From the NCBI GenBank assembly GCA_958510825.1, contig OY294047.1, positions 45,801,365 through 45,865,364 of the forward strand: 64,000 bases of DNA, in the 5' to 3' direction. Every line of letters begins with the position of its first letter. Position 1 is the first letter of the stretch. The position numbers were made by a program, and so were the translations under genes. Under the pieces are notes generated by a model. The model ran no database searches. It saw nothing but the letters and a program-made list of their open reading frames with translations, and had not been told where the DNA came from. Below, one piece after another: positions 59,201-61,471 of this stretch. The DNA comes from Brachypterus glaber (Eukaryota; Arthropoda; Insecta; Coleoptera; Kateretidae).

Positions 59201-59700
59201 ATTTTATTGTAAATTTTAAGAAACATTAGTTCTGTATAAGTTTTATATGAACTAGTAGTTTAATTTTAATAGATTTAAATATACTATATTATTAAACATA
59301 ATTATAGTATACACAATAAAGTTTAAGTATAATGATTTGAATTCATAAGGTGGAAACTACGCAAAATCGCTACTAGGTAGCCTGAAAGTCGACTAGCGAC
59401 ATCTACATTTTACACCACAAAGCTGTATCGCGTTTCTGTTAGTAAATAAACAAACAAAAAGATGACACCTTCATAAACATTGGTCTGAAATTACTTCTTG
59501 AGGTAAAAGTTCTTTGGTTTAAAACAATAGTTTTAATATGAATTTGAGTTCTGAAAGTACCTAATAATATTCCGTTTTTCATGCTTAAGTATTTTTTTTC
59601 TTTTCAGTTCGAAATTATGTTATCTGAAGACGGCAGCGGTAGAGGAGCAGCTTTAGTCGCAGCTGTAGCATCAAGAAAGAAGCACGAAATGGGCAGCTAA
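4829..59700 (+). CDS. Hexokinase gene, whole locus with alternative first exons and a duplicated exon 4
   Basis: The gene encodes a hexokinase, which phosphorylates glucose and other hexoses with ATP at the first step of glycolysis in the cytosol. Common exons are 36496-36658, 37662-38017, either 40001-40100 or 41478-41577, then 47253-47445, 52853-53285 and 59608-59700; all have AG/GT borders and matching phases. With the 14-codon first exon at 32281 the protein is 459 aa, the normal length of a single-domain insect hexokinase. Visible motifs, numbered on that form, are DLGGTN (77-82, phosphate 1), LGFTFSFP (140-147), TKGF and GND (162-174, catalytic Asp174), NDTTGT (198-203, phosphate 2), GTGSN (221-225), INTEW (250-254), [11 protein letters not shown] (287-297) and [15 protein letters not shown] near the C-terminus (nucleotide binding). 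There is no frameshift or missing catalytic residue. The introns are filled with transposable elements. Family assignment is firm; orthology to a named insect paralogue (Hex-A or Hex-C) is not decided, so no symbol is given. Confidence 0.95.
5535..6012. repeat. Dispersed repeat with GTCTGTCCGTC tract and CGTTCAAGTATTAC MITE half
   Basis: The left part contains TGTCCGTCTGTCTGTCCGTC and ACGATAACTCAAGAACGAAT, a phrase found again inverted at 63860-63960 and partly at 50640-50690. The right part (5900-6012) matches 25015-25122, ending GCGTTACATAATACTTGAAC. Weak open frames here are not genes. Confidence 0.6.
6271..6994. repeat. Region bounded by TTAAGGGAACGTTCAAGTAT ends
   Basis: The left end TAAGGGAACGTTCAAGTATT is matched by an inverted AATACTTGAACGCCTAAA at the right. 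C-rich CCCACCCCCC tracts and TTACGTAAC lie inside, and the Penelope-type pair (6640-6895) is nested in it. Confidence 0.5.
6640..6895. mobile_element. Penelope-type inverted pair with two hammerhead-like motifs
   Basis: Two nearly perfect arms of about 110 bp (6653-6760 and 6775-6880) face each other across a short loop. On the - strand the left arm has CTGAAGA (6750-6744), a 16-nt stem II, GAAA (6727-6724) and GTC (6722-6720), with GCC/GGC flanks that pair as stem I. On the + strand the right arm has CTGAGGA (6787-6793), GAAA (6810-6813) and GTC (6815-6817). Both fit CUGANGA-stem-GAAA-GUC. It is embedded in a region of TTACGTAACG MITE sequence. Confidence 0.6.
7577..7693. repeat. (GA)n microsatellite in the LINE 3'UTR
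   Basis: A run of GA dinucleotides with short interruptions (ATAGAGAGAG, ATATAAAGAA) ends in ATAAGATAAGATAAG. A poly-Ser/Leu open frame across it on the - strand is an artefact of the repeat. Confidence 0.97.
7743..10673 (-). CDS. LINE ORF2: endonuclease and reverse transcriptase, 976 aa, intact
   Basis: The N-terminal apurinic-type endonuclease shows [10 protein letters not shown] (about 35-44), [25 protein letters not shown] and LTDHY. The reverse transcriptase follows with [55 protein letters not shown] (motif A), [13 protein letters not shown] (motif B) and [11 protein letters not shown] (catalytic YADD). After these come [23 protein letters not shown] and a C-terminal domain to RLF. The frame is uninterrupted at full family length, so the copy is young or under constraint. 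GDINFNL has Ile where most elements have Phe (GDFN). The start was taken at the first ATG after the ORF1 stop. Confidence 0.93.
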   Translation of the reverse strand: MDIMEEIDDLEQINTLEYENIEEGLNEIGGKRVLNIIHFNIRGLRKNFNELLVYLQLFNIDNLDIIALSETRCVDNIDSFTIPNFTLYYNNSRFNRNDGFVIYTRDSLNADIHIVPQTETNFLRVLINSNSLNLKIGLTATYRSYGSDKKLFVTDLNNYLQNSILENMEIFLGDINFNLLDQLDSHVSDYIYTFSQAGFLSYINKPTRVKESVSIIDHFFVKINNLSIKNKLKIEGYVFHTDLTDHYTPFLSIKLNQCKNDTNQNKNYTKSKLDHTLLEDRLKKESWADVLSSDSVEASYTLFINKVKSYIEHSTKTIKISSKLRKLKPWITNGILVSIQKRDNLKKKVIRNPSNENKFSYTQFRNLLRSLIRTTKDNYFKNKIDQAKNNTKKIWNTINEACNKKTKKSCNFSNLIDEKGKNINDKKEKANFINKFFVNIGRKMAEKIHRDGTSTPADDKVNATFLLDPVNQNEIILFISKLKNQSAPGPDGIPASLIKTFHLYFVQPLEHIINLSFLTGKIPSQWKESVITPIYKSGEKTNPTNYRPISVINNFGKIFEYSLKKRLNGYLKENNILNANQFGFRENISTEDAVIKFTNSVVTSIQNNKKCLAIFLDLAKAFDTVDHKILLKKLNLVGIKGTAYVLLRDYLTNRVQRVKVNDVLSNPEQVSTGIPQGTVLGPLLFLIYINNLLSTIKNCKILSYADDTAVILAGESWSSVYEQASKVLKEIIDWLSINSLSLNTSKTKFITFSITGVDQPVTDKIYLPDRSTYIERSSFIKYLGVIIDQHLKWKEHTEALVKRLRKLIYVFLELRCFLSEKNCITVYYAFAQSILQYCITVWGGLYHNTLEALQVAQNTILKILLQKDRRHSTERLYQETGLFDIRELYAYKAITWTCNNISNRQTGNITTRSASNEHINVPLYKKSFLQRFIFYLGPKLYNPLPVRIKNNTNQIRLKRELRIYVKENSNNIKRLF
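10797..10949 (-). pseudogene. LINE ORF1 C-terminal remnant
   Basis: On the - strand 50 codons are open to a TAG at 10797-10799, with [20 protein letters not shown] followed by NGNIYVEI and a final helix-like stretch ending LELLE. The R-x-I-W-P-Y-N-G-x-I-(Y/F)-V pattern is typical of the end of ORF1 proteins in Jockey/CR1-like elements. Upstream of about 10950 the frame is lost, which marks the 5' truncation of the insertion. Confidence 0.65.
11056..11264. mobile_element. Palindromic MITE, family A copy 1
   Basis: The ends read TGAAGTTTGCAACGTTTTTT and its inverse. Nearly the whole 209 bp can fold as one hairpin, with GCAAGCGGCTTG-type sequence at the centre. Its orientation is opposite to copies 2 and 3. 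Confidence 0.85.
11502..11737. mobile_element. hAT-type MITE, family B copy 1
   Basis: Same family; part of the left TIR is deleted (CAATGAACT then AGAATACGC). The flanks AAACCCAG and AAACCCCG match at 7 of 8 positions. Confidence 0.85.
12521..12741. mobile_element. Palindromic MITE, family A copy 2
   Basis: A 221-bp copy of the same palindrome, with GTATATTAAAGTACTAG in the left arm and its inverse in the right arm. Confidence 0.87.
12967..13176 (+). CDS. Orphan ORF with hydrophobic N-terminus; weak candidate hexokinase first exon
   Basis: An ATG starts 70 codons that end at GAG|GTAAGA, a good donor in phase 0. Residues 3-18 are strongly hydrophobic ([16 protein letters not shown]), like a signal anchor, and residues 40-65 are polar with repeated E-N-L units. 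The exon ends E-P-S-R-E, which resembles the ends of the other candidate first exons (E-V-S-N-E, E-V-S-D-K) in having Ser three residues before the junction. If spliced to 36496 it would give a membrane-anchored hexokinase. A TATA-like CATAAAAAT (12932) and TCAGT (12956-12960) precede it, but would leave a leader of only about 9 nt. It may equally be a chance ORF. Confidence 0.25.
14451..14967. mobile_element. MITE family C copy 1, with nested smaller MITE
   Basis: TIRs are TAGTCCGTCCAACTATGCAA and the inverse ending GGACGGACTA. Nested inside at 14774-14888 is a hairpin with GGCCTATCCAGAGGCTCGCA ends. A weak open frame at 14563-14796 lies in this repeat. Confidence 0.8.
15434..15666 (+). pseudogene. 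Very short 5'-truncated LINE tail with 11-bp target duplication
   Basis: The insert is flanked by TCCGGTTCGAG (15423-15433 and 15667-15677). On the + strand it reads [18 protein letters not shown] then stop, the usual end of a non-LTR ORF2, followed by a 3'UTR and a TAC-rich tail (TTTACTACTACTTTACTAC). It is not related to the LINE at 7.4-10.9 kb. Confidence 0.75.
16406..16836. mobile_element. MITE family D copy 1 (CACTG ends)
   Basis: The element begins CACTGAAAAAAATTACGTTC and ends TTTTTTTCAGTG, with AG on both sides as a possible 2-bp duplication. Confidence 0.75.
17184..18349. repeat. Large foldback element, ATACAGGGTGTTCCG family
   Basis: TIRs ATACAGGGTGTTCCGTGAGG and its inverse bound a 1,166-bp unit made of two arms of more than 500 bp. 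There is no transposase. Confidence 0.85.
18370..19310. repeat. Second, truncated foldback related to the ATACAGGGTG family
   Basis: The inner arm phrases of the preceding element recur (AAAAAAGGTACTCTTGTTGC, CGTTTTCGAGAAAAATC and their inverses) but the terminal TIRs are missing. Open frames at 18398-18592 and 18803-19096 are repeat artefacts. Confidence 0.65.
19323..19541. mobile_element. Mariner-like hairpin MITE
   Basis: The 219-bp hairpin begins TACAGTAGGTTGGGCTAAAT and ends in its inverse CCTACTGTA, consistent with TA target sites. Confidence 0.8.
19542..19735. repeat. Dispersed 190-bp repeat, copy 1
   Basis: This segment is the inverted match of 32592-32785, sharing TTTCCACCCGTCTAGAAAAG and CGGATATGGTCCAAAAATAC. 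The 79-codon open frame on the - strand is part of it. Confidence 0.65.
20121..20408 (-). pseudogene. Penelope-like retroelement C-terminal fragment
   Basis: The open frame contains [20 protein letters not shown], then [20 protein letters not shown] and LPAIWKSLI. The A-E-H-x-x-E-T-G-H and H-P-N-N-x-N-R-D-x-G signatures are characteristic of the end of the GIY-YIG endonuclease region of Penelope-like elements. Everything upstream (reverse transcriptase and GIY-YIG core) is missing. The first residues before EHELAEH come from the inverted arm. Confidence 0.85.
20531..20565 (+). ncRNA. Hammerhead-ribozyme-like motif, Penelope type (20.5 kb)
   Basis: The order of core elements is CTGAAGA (20531-20537), a stem II hairpin GTCTCT-loop-AGAGAC, GAAA (20558-20561), then C and GTC (20563-20565) as the cleavage triplet. 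CC before and GG after can pair as stem I. One extra U precedes stem II. The inverted partner at 20041-20080 (- strand) has CTGAAAA, so its core G is mutated and it is probably inactive. Confidence 0.5.
21331..21412 (-). tRNA. tRNA-like sequence, probably pseudogene or SINE head
   Basis: On the - strand GGGAGATTATCTCAGCGGTC and TAAGGC resemble the A box of a Leu/Ser-type tRNA, and GTGAGTTCAAACCTCAC is a perfect T-arm with a B box. A possible anticodon loop TATAGCA and a long variable arm lie between. The 5' GGGAGAT does not pair with the 3' TGGCGCC, and position 33 is A, so it is unlikely to be a working tRNA. Confidence 0.45.
21541..22441. mobile_element. Mariner-type non-autonomous element, family F copy 1
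   Basis: The ends GGAAATGCGCCTAATTTCGG and CGAAATTAGGCGACTTTCCTC are inverted relatives of each other, with TA on both sides. The element is 901 bp. The interior has GGACATATCCG-like phrases and no long ORF. Confidence 0.85.
22860..23621 (+). promoter_or_regulatory. Candidate promoter region of hexokinase exon 1B
   Basis: This stretch between two mariner-like MITEs holds an unusual set of full-consensus sites: TCAAGGTCA at 22881-22889 (ERR/FTZ-F1 type nuclear receptor site), an inverted CCAAT box (ATTGG, 22930-22934), TGACGTCA at 22965-22972 (CRE) and CACGTG at 23013-23018 (E-box). Closer to the ATG are a near match TCAAGGTGA (23472-23480), TTCtaGAAttTTC at 23488-23500 and TTCtgGAA at 23522-23529 (heat-shock-element-like), and a TATATAT run near 23575. 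Functional use is inferred. Between 23155 and 23360 the sequence is a run of pyrimidine-rich CCAACTTT/TTACCAA phrases with no gene. Confidence 0.35.
23622..23672 (+). CDS. Hexokinase candidate first coding exon 1B
   Basis: An ATG opens 17 codons, [17 protein letters not shown], ending at a perfect donor GTAAGT in phase 0. Joined to the common exon at 36496 it reads [13 protein letters not shown]. Val-Ser (codons GTC TCG) stands in the same position before the junction as in exons 1A (GTC TCA) and 1C (GTC AGT). The short hydrophobic stretch FLKYLL is too brief for a membrane span, though an amphipathic or hydrophobic N-terminus could affect localisation. The exon lies between two inverted MITE copies, so an origin inside a mobile unit cannot be excluded. 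Confidence 0.45.
24046..25122. mobile_element. CGTTCAAGTATTACGTAACG MITE split by family F copy 2
   Basis: Removing 24065-24970 restores the end CGTTCAAGTATTACGTAACG. The right end is its inverse (CGTTACGTAATACTTGAACG), with G-rich tracts inside. The original MITE is about 170 bp. Confidence 0.75.
24065..24968. mobile_element. Mariner-type non-autonomous element, family F copy 2, inverted
   Basis: A 904-bp copy in the opposite orientation to copy 1, with TA duplications at 24063-24064 and 24969-24970. It has landed in the TIR of another MITE. Confidence 0.9.
25180..25450. repeat. Three tandem-like copies of the TCGGCCATATTGGATCCGCC repeat
   Basis: GTCGGCCATRTNGGRTC recurs at about 25180, 25241 and 25361, each followed by a CCATTTTGT or similar phrase and AACCCCCA. 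A relative lies at 38990-39070. This repeat is dispersed in many insect genomes; the short open frames are not genes. Confidence 0.65.
25533..25901. mobile_element. MITE with TATAGTATATTCAAGTTCAA ends and internal duplications
   Basis: The left TIR TATAGTATATTCAAGTTCAA is inverted at the right (TTGAAGTTGAATATACTATA), and that right end is present twice as a tandem copy of about 70 bp. A second tandem duplication of about 33 bp, GATGAAGCGTACAATGCATT with its continuation, lies at 25673-25740. Confidence 0.75.
25902..28439. other. AT-rich intronic stretch, no gene seen
   Basis: 26012-26515 is bounded by GGGGAGATGCGGGTAACGG and an imperfect inverse CCCCTATTACCCC, and carries AAACAAACAAACGAACAT, a common insect repeat phrase. 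26880-27330 has weak inverted phrases (GCATTAATAGGTTTTAC and its inverse). 28115-28190 is an AATATTATT simple repeat. The remainder shows nothing. Confidence 0.6.
28440..28861. mobile_element. MITE family D copy 2
   Basis: It begins CACTAAAAAAATTACGTTCT and ends TTTTTTTCGGTG, with TA on both sides. The interior matches copy 1 almost throughout. Confidence 0.75.
29405..30715. repeat. Foldback element, ATACAG..CGGTCC family, copy 2, with nested element
   Basis: The left end ATACAGTTCGGTCCAAAAGT and the arm to 29560 match copy 1; the right arm ends near 30715, degraded. Inside, 29815-30493 is a second inverted-repeat element with arms of the type CATATCGTC..CTAAAGGCTCTA. A (TTA)n run lies at 29590-29612. 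Confidence 0.7.
31258..31411. repeat. Tandem repeat with TTCTGCGCA/TTTTGCGCA core
   Basis: Five cores at spacings of roughly 25-45 bp alternate with TATATTTGTATATGTT phrases. An open frame on the - strand (repeating C-A-E) is a by-product. Flanking inverted TTAATCACGGCCGTG lies at 31220-31250. Confidence 0.75.
31440..31900. repeat. Degenerate repeats of TTTTGGAGTTGGCCCTTTTG
   Basis: The phrase occurs at about 31457 and 31852, with a related TTTTGCGGTGTTGCAA at 31650. The units are diverged and no gene is seen. Confidence 0.5.
32030..32280 (+). promoter_or_regulatory. Candidate GC-rich promoter and 5'UTR of hexokinase exon 1C
   Basis: A distinctly GC-rich stretch (GCACCTGCGCCCCCCGCGCC at about 32100) precedes the ATG at 32281. 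It contains TGACGTGCGCGC (about 32146-32157), with an ACGTG core as used by bHLH-PAS factors such as HIF, and a TTTTAAAG TATA-like box near 32179 with CACAGTG about 35 bp downstream as a possible start. Composition, position and the following exon make this the most convincing hexokinase promoter in the window. Factor identities are inferred from motif matches only. Confidence 0.5.
32281..32322 (+). CDS. Hexokinase candidate first coding exon 1C
   Basis: An ATG opens 14 codons, [14 protein letters not shown], followed by the donor GTATTT at 32323, phase 0. Joined to the common exon this reads [17 protein letters not shown], which continues naturally into the N-terminal helix of a hexokinase. 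It is the closest candidate first exon (4.2 kb upstream of 36496) and has a GC-rich promoter-like region just before it. The resulting protein is 459 aa. Confidence 0.7.
32592..32785. repeat. Dispersed 190-bp repeat, copy 2
   Basis: The inverted counterpart of 19542-19735, with CTTTTCTAGACGGGTGGAAA. It lies 270 bp downstream of exon 1C. Confidence 0.65.
33291..33960. mobile_element. Penelope-type inverted pair with hammerhead-like motifs (33.3-33.9 kb)
   Basis: Two inverted arms of about 240 bp face each other, and the tail ATTGATGGAATAATAAATTAA with its continuation occurs twice (33555 and 33910 regions). On the + strand CTGAAGA (33840-33846), stem II GGGC/GCCC, GAAA (33860-33863) and CTGTC (33864-33868) form a hammerhead-like core, and TTGGTA before and TACCAA after can pair as stem I. 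The left arm carries the same motif on the - strand (33375-33347). A related copy lacking the core lies at 55840-56030. It sits in the intron after exon 1C. Confidence 0.6.
34322..34561. mobile_element. Hairpin MITE
   Basis: GTTATAACCAGAGTTGATAC at the left is inverted at the right, and TAATACATACCTATGCCGAATAA pairs around the centre. The 68-codon open frame across the left arm is an artefact. Confidence 0.8.
35383..35850. repeat. Two adjacent hairpin elements
   Basis: The first (35383-35505) has CCTGTTTCACTAACCGA and its inverse around a short centre. The second (35695-35845) has GCTATTTATTGGGTAAA-type ends and an inner AAATTAACCTGC hairpin. Confidence 0.65.
36496..36658 (+). CDS. Hexokinase common exon 2
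   Basis: The exon follows a long polypyrimidine tract and CAG, and ends at GTATGT. It starts in phase 0 with [20 protein letters not shown] and carries one nucleotide over (phase 1). It encodes the N-terminal helix and the linker ending [12 protein letters not shown], typical of hexokinases just before the first phosphate loop. All candidate first exons must splice here. Confidence 0.93.
36757..37530 (-). pseudogene. Non-LTR retrotransposon reverse transcriptase fragment in hexokinase intron 2
   Basis: On the - strand the sequence reads [14 protein letters not shown], the F-A-D-D catalytic box of a non-LTR reverse transcriptase, then [12 protein letters not shown] and a thumb region (open over 37079-37489). 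After a stop or frame break comes the typical C-terminus with [11 protein letters not shown] and [12 protein letters not shown] near 36850-36960. The endonuclease and most finger motifs are missing, so this is a 5'-truncated, decayed copy. The tail resembles the RTE-like endonuclease-reverse-transcriptase relics common in insect introns; clade assignment is tentative. Confidence 0.75.
37531..37661 (+). other. End of hexokinase intron 2
   Basis: A short unique stretch between the LINE fragment and exon 3, ending in GTCTATTTTTCCAG, a good acceptor. Confidence 0.7.
37662..38017 (+). CDS. Hexokinase exon 3 (phosphate-1 and sugar-binding segment)
   Basis: The exon has a TTTTTCCAG acceptor and a GTATGT donor. 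It completes Glu69 and encodes residues 70-187 of the 459-aa form, including [11 protein letters not shown] (ATP phosphate loop), [16 protein letters not shown] and GNDVV with the catalytic Asp. It ends exactly on a codon boundary after ERRG (phase 0), so either copy of exon 4 can follow. A 147-codon open frame on the opposite strand is a shadow of this exon. Confidence 0.96.
38018..39242. other. Hexokinase intron 3, unique part
   Basis: AT-rich DNA. GGAAAGAACTACGAAAGCGTAG at 38151 has an inverse CTACGCTTTCGTAAAGAAC at 38297, and the CCGCGTGATTTTTTATTCCAG phrase is repeated at 38423 and 38518. 38990-39200 resembles the GGCCATTTTGGATCCGCC repeat. No gene is seen. Confidence 0.55.
39243..39798. 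mobile_element. MITE family C copy 2, in hexokinase intron 3
   Basis: Same TIR and interior as 14451-14967, with the same nested hairpin (39568-39668). The right TIR is degraded after CTTGCATAACTGGA. Confidence 0.8.
40001..40100 (+). CDS. Hexokinase alternative exon 4a
   Basis: This 100-nt exon (TTTCCAG acceptor, GTGAG donor) encodes [20 protein letters not shown] and continues [13 protein letters not shown], then one base of Gly. It enters in phase 0 and leaves in phase 1, exactly like exon 4b 1.4 kb downstream. The two share 22 of 33 residues by eye. It keeps the phosphate-2 motif N-D-x-T-G-T-L and the MSCAW core. It differs at surface-type positions: A for K at 3, S for E at 5, M for C at 7, V for K at 23, A for R at 28 and A for L at 31. 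Including both copies (200 nt) would shift the frame, so use must be exclusive. Confidence 0.9.
40916..41129. mobile_element. Palindromic MITE, family A copy 3, between exons 4a and 4b
   Basis: A 214-bp copy whose left tip is degraded. Its position between the two alternative hexokinase exons is notable, because the transcript could form a long hairpin there. Confidence 0.87.
41478..41577 (+). CDS. Hexokinase alternative exon 4b
   Basis: This 100-nt exon (TTTATAG acceptor, GTAGG donor) encodes [20 protein letters not shown] and continues [13 protein letters not shown] plus one base of Gly. The sequence is the canonical hexokinase form of this segment. It is a tandem duplicate of exon 4a with identical length and phase. 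It joins GTGSN in exon 5. Its matching splice signals and open frame indicate that both copies are functional. Confidence 0.93.
41847..42095. mobile_element. hAT-type MITE, family B copy 2
   Basis: Same family as 46058-46311, with TIR CAACGAACTAA. The flanks TTGTATAG and TTGAATAT match at 6 of 8 positions, a decayed duplication. It lies 270 bp downstream of hexokinase exon 4b. Confidence 0.88.
42195..42933. repeat. Foldback element, ATACAGGGTG family, in hexokinase intron 4
   Basis: ATACAGGGTGATCCATAACT at the left and GGAACAGGCTGTAT at the right bound a 739-bp inverted-repeat unit related to 17184-18349. A fragment of the same family lies at 55640-55825, and a left-end fragment (ACCGGGTGTTCCAGAATT) at 27903. 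Confidence 0.75.
43733..44490. repeat. Foldback element in hexokinase intron 4
   Basis: Inverted phrases are TACCGAGTCGTGACGTCAAA (inverse at 44450) and TCTGCCTGGCCAATC (inverse at 44190). It is about 758 bp long. Confidence 0.75.
44722..45099. repeat. Two adjacent hairpin elements
   Basis: 44722-44930 has CACAGGCACAC ends and inner CCGAATCTGGGGTCGGTTTG. 44953-45099 is nearly perfect: CGTCATATGAAAGACCCGCG with its inverse at the other arm. Confidence 0.8.
45204..45940. mobile_element. Longer relative of the nested GGCCTATCC MITE
   Basis: The ends GGGCATATCCACAGGCTCGC and TTCTGGATAGACC correspond to the hairpin nested in family C. Internal inverted phrases (CGCATTATCTATCTGAGT at 45250, inverse at 45805) support one 737-bp unit. 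There is no coding capacity. Confidence 0.65.
46058..46311. mobile_element. hAT-type MITE, family B copy 3, perfect 8-bp TSD
   Basis: The 254-bp element begins CAACGAACTAATAAC and ends in its inverted complement. It is flanked by identical GGTAGACC (46050-46057 and 46312-46319). The 8-bp duplication indicates mobilisation by a hAT-type transposase, but its TIR differs from that of the intact hAT at 48059, so a different source is implied. Confidence 0.93.
46312..47252. other. Hexokinase intron 4 end, unique part
   Basis: No repeat or gene is recognised except a repeated TAGGTTACCAAATGC/TAAGTTACTAAATCT phrase near 47020-47100. The acceptor before 47253 is TTTTGTAAATTAG. Confidence 0.5.
47253..47445 (+). 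CDS. Hexokinase exon 5
   Basis: The exon runs from AAATTAG to GTAAGT and encodes [18 protein letters not shown] through [16 protein letters not shown] to INPGFQ, with two bases of a Leu codon carried over. Glu253 of INTEW is the conserved sugar-contacting glutamate. The downstream intron (5.4 kb) contains the intact hAT transposon. Confidence 0.96.
48305..51080 (-). CDS. hAT-family transposase, four exons, 670 aa, intact
   Basis: Exons on the - strand are 50932-51080, 49737-50515, 49291-49447 and 48305-49232, with GT-AG borders and matching phases, giving 671 codons including the stop. Exon 1 encodes [20 protein letters not shown] and runs to DDPLKAR. It joins [24 protein letters not shown], a C2H2/BED-like zinc finger. 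Next come [12 protein letters not shown] (first catalytic Asp region), LACDGCNVM (second Asp) and CICHSAAL (the C-x2-H motif). Exon 3 carries [15 protein letters not shown], with the conserved R-W, and exon 4 ends with the hAT dimerisation domain ([14 protein letters not shown]). No stops or frameshifts were found. A domesticated host gene is unlikely because TIRs and duplication are intact. Confidence 0.93.
50885..50906. repeat. (ATGT)n microsatellite within the hAT intron
   Basis: About five TATG units lie in the first intron of the transposase gene. Confidence 0.9.
52236..52606. mobile_element. MITE with TTAAGGTATAGTTATTTTAA ends
   Basis: The left end TTAAGGTATAGTTATTTTAA is inverted at the right end; length is about 370 bp. 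It contains GTTGCTATGGTAAT (52541-52554), close to an RFX X-box. It sits 250 bp upstream of hexokinase exon 6. A perfect small hairpin, AGAGTCACTCTAATCTAGGA and onward, lies just outside at 52183-52212. Confidence 0.7.
52853..53285 (+). CDS. Hexokinase exon 6
   Basis: The exon runs from TTTTCAG to GTAAG (433 nt, ends in phase 0). It encodes residues 286-429, from [16 protein letters not shown] through [20 protein letters not shown] and [13 protein letters not shown] to the [15 protein letters not shown] nucleotide-binding region and LCDPSIK. His286 stands where many hexokinases have Phe in QLFEKM, a minor difference next to the conserved Glu287. Confidence 0.96.
53286..54255. other. Start of hexokinase intron 6, diverged repeats
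   Basis: TTTTGCTATTTCACATGGAAGTCATTATGA at 53316 recurs diverged at 54009, and GTCCGGG at 54200 mirrors CCCGGAC at 53306, suggesting a decayed inverted-repeat element interrupted near 53450-53950. GGGAACTTCCCAGTGGGAAC at 53660 is a small palindromic cluster. No gene is seen. Confidence 0.45.
54256..55150. repeat. TTATAAAAC-rich element, copy 1 (truncated)
   Basis: It begins ACCCAACTAGCATTTTATGT and matches 57122 onward closely for about 850 bp. The matching right terminus is not present. Confidence 0.75.
56190..56237. repeat. (TA)n microsatellite
   Basis: A run of about 22 TA units. Tyr-Ile repeat open frames across it are artefacts. Confidence 0.97.
56238..56735. repeat. Inverted-repeat element next to (TA)n
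   Basis: CGGTATTTTAATGTTTTTCG, CTATTACAGGAGAACGAAAA and GCGAATCCGGGTTTGTGGCA in the left arm recur inverted between 56560 and 56720. Confidence 0.75.
56808..57060. repeat. Tandem duplication, period about 135 bp
   Basis: TATTGCTAA...CAACTTTTTTGCTAACTCGCGAC at 56808 recurs at 56943, with TCTAATAAAACAGATTTGTT in both. The 88-codon open frame simply reads through both units. Confidence 0.8.
57119..58472. mobile_element. TTATAAAAC-rich element, copy 2 (both ends)
   Basis: The ends ATTACCCAACTAGCA and TGCTGGTTGGGTAAT are inverted repeats over about 1,350 bp. The interior holds many ATTTTATAAAACA-type units. No ORF of use was found. Confidence 0.75.
58986..59521. mobile_element. TIR element just upstream of hexokinase exon 7
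   Basis: ACCAAAGAACTTTTACCTCA at the left is inverted at the right (TGAGGTAAAAGTTCTTTGGT). The interior of 480 bp shows no gene. Confidence 0.8.
59608..59700 (+). CDS. Hexokinase terminal exon 7
   Basis: After TTTTCAG the exon encodes [20 protein letters not shown] and ends [10 protein letters not shown] with TAA. The [14 protein letters not shown] block is the C-terminal adenosine-binding motif of hexokinases. The exon lies only 86 bp after the end of a 536-bp inverted-repeat element (58986-59521). Confidence 0.95.
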   Translation, partial: FEIMLSEDGSGRGAALVAAVASRKKHEMGS

Positions 59701-60220
59701 TAAAAATTACCCTGTACATATTTAAATTTAATAAATAGGTTTTTAAAATATCAACTTAAAAGCTTATCCCTCTTAATAATAATAATATTTTAGTGAAATA
59801 AATTTATTTTGTGGGTCTGTTCCTATAGATTGCATTTTTGCGACACCAGTTGCAAAGAGATTGTTCTCAGGACGATGTGTCAAAATCGTTTAAAAATATA
59901 ATAATTTACTTTTTGGGTAAATGTTTTTAGTAAAAAATATTTAAAAAAACGAAATTACTGCAATATAAATTATTAAAAAATATTTGGCTCGAAGGACCAG
60001 TGGTCACGAGCCGAATCAATGTGAACGAATAAAAATATCAGTTTTTGTGTTTTTGCAAATGTTGTTATATTTGTAATATTTTTATAAATTGATTATTGTA
60101 TAAAGAAACTTTTTGCCAATGATTTTTTATCTTATGTTATATTTATGATTTTTTTTGTTTTTTTTTTTTGTTATAACAATGCTTTTTAAAATATATTTAT
60201 ATTTATAAATAAAATACTCT
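59701..60220 (+). terminator. Hexokinase 3'UTR with poly(A) signals
   Basis: Canonical AATAAA hexamers occur at 59730-59735, 59797-59802 and 60208-60213, so short and longer 3'UTRs are possible. The hexamer 59730 is only 30 nt after the stop codon. The rest to 60660 is AT-rich without a gene. Confidence 0.5.
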
Positions 60221-60675
60221 GTAAGTGTTTTTTGTTTGAAAACGACAATACAGATTTTTAGTATATTTTTGACTGCCATAACTCACAAATTTTATTAACA
60301 CAATATAAAATTTTGTGAATGATACTGTCGATATATTTAAAAATGCTAATTAATTTTCTCTATGTCTTTTGTAAATAGTTTATTTTTTATTATCGTACTT
60401 CAATTTTTAGATACTTAATGACATTGTTTTTATACAAGACAATGGTATTATATATTAAATTTTATTAAATATTTTATGATTGTCAAAAATAAATAGTATA
60501 TTTAAAAAAATTATTTTATTGAAAACTAACCTCAATACCCTAAATTATACCTATCATAAAAACTTTTTGGGAGACGGAATCAATAGTTAGTACTTAAAAA
60601 TATTTTCTTTATTTTGTAGATCGCAAACTTCGCAAAAATATCAAAAAATAGAACCTAAATTAATAGTTATTTATA

Positions 60676-61400
60676 ATACAAGGGCGAAAAGTTAAGTTTT
60701 TCGATTGAGTAGGTTTTTAGAAGCCGAGGGTCGACCCGATAGGGCCGGCCCGAGGGTAATAAACCTACGAAATCGAAATTTAACTTTTGCCCGTGTATTA
60801 TATATATATTTTTTATTCGATTTTTACCAATTATAATAAATTATTAAAATATACTTAGTTTCAAAATGCAAAAAATATTTATCTAGTTATCCATGACAAA
60901 TTGCTATCCAATCAAATCGCTAAAAAAAACATTTGAATCTTTTCTTTATGCGTGCGGTTTCATTTTCAAAATAAAAAAGCTATAGCTTGGTGATTAATTT
61001 CTGTTAAAATGTATCTATTATGAAAATAATAATACTTCCAAAACTGTTCTATGAATATTATAGATATTGAAATTGATTTTACAATTGAAATTTTGTGTTT
61101 TTAATTTATTTTAGTGGATAAATACAGATTAATCAGTTAACATATATTTTGAGGTTATGTTATAAAAGAAATTTTTATTTTGTATGAAATGATTATAACT
61201 ATATCTGCTCAAAAAGGACAGTTAGTTCAAGACCAAAAGTGACCAAAAGGTCATATTTCTTTATAAATATTACAGTAAAGGTAAAGCACCTTATTTTAAA
61301 AAGATAAAAAATAACAAGTTTTAGTTAGCGGGCGAAAAAAACTTTTTGGCCCTAGGGCCACAAAGTTCAACTTTTCGCCCGTAAAACATTAACAAAAAGT
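60676..61400. repeat. Two hairpins between hexokinase and the METTL25-like gene
   Basis: AATACAAGGGCGAAAAGTTAA at 60676 pairs with an inverse at about 60780-60802, around CGACCCGATAGGGCCGGCCC. GGGCGAAAAAAACTTTTTGG at 61330 pairs with an inverse ending near 61380. The rest of this convergent intergenic region holds nothing recognisable. Confidence 0.65.
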
Positions 61401-61471
61401 GTCGCTTTTAGAATCAATCGAATAAAAATATATATTTAATATAAAATTTACATTTTATATAAAAAAAACTG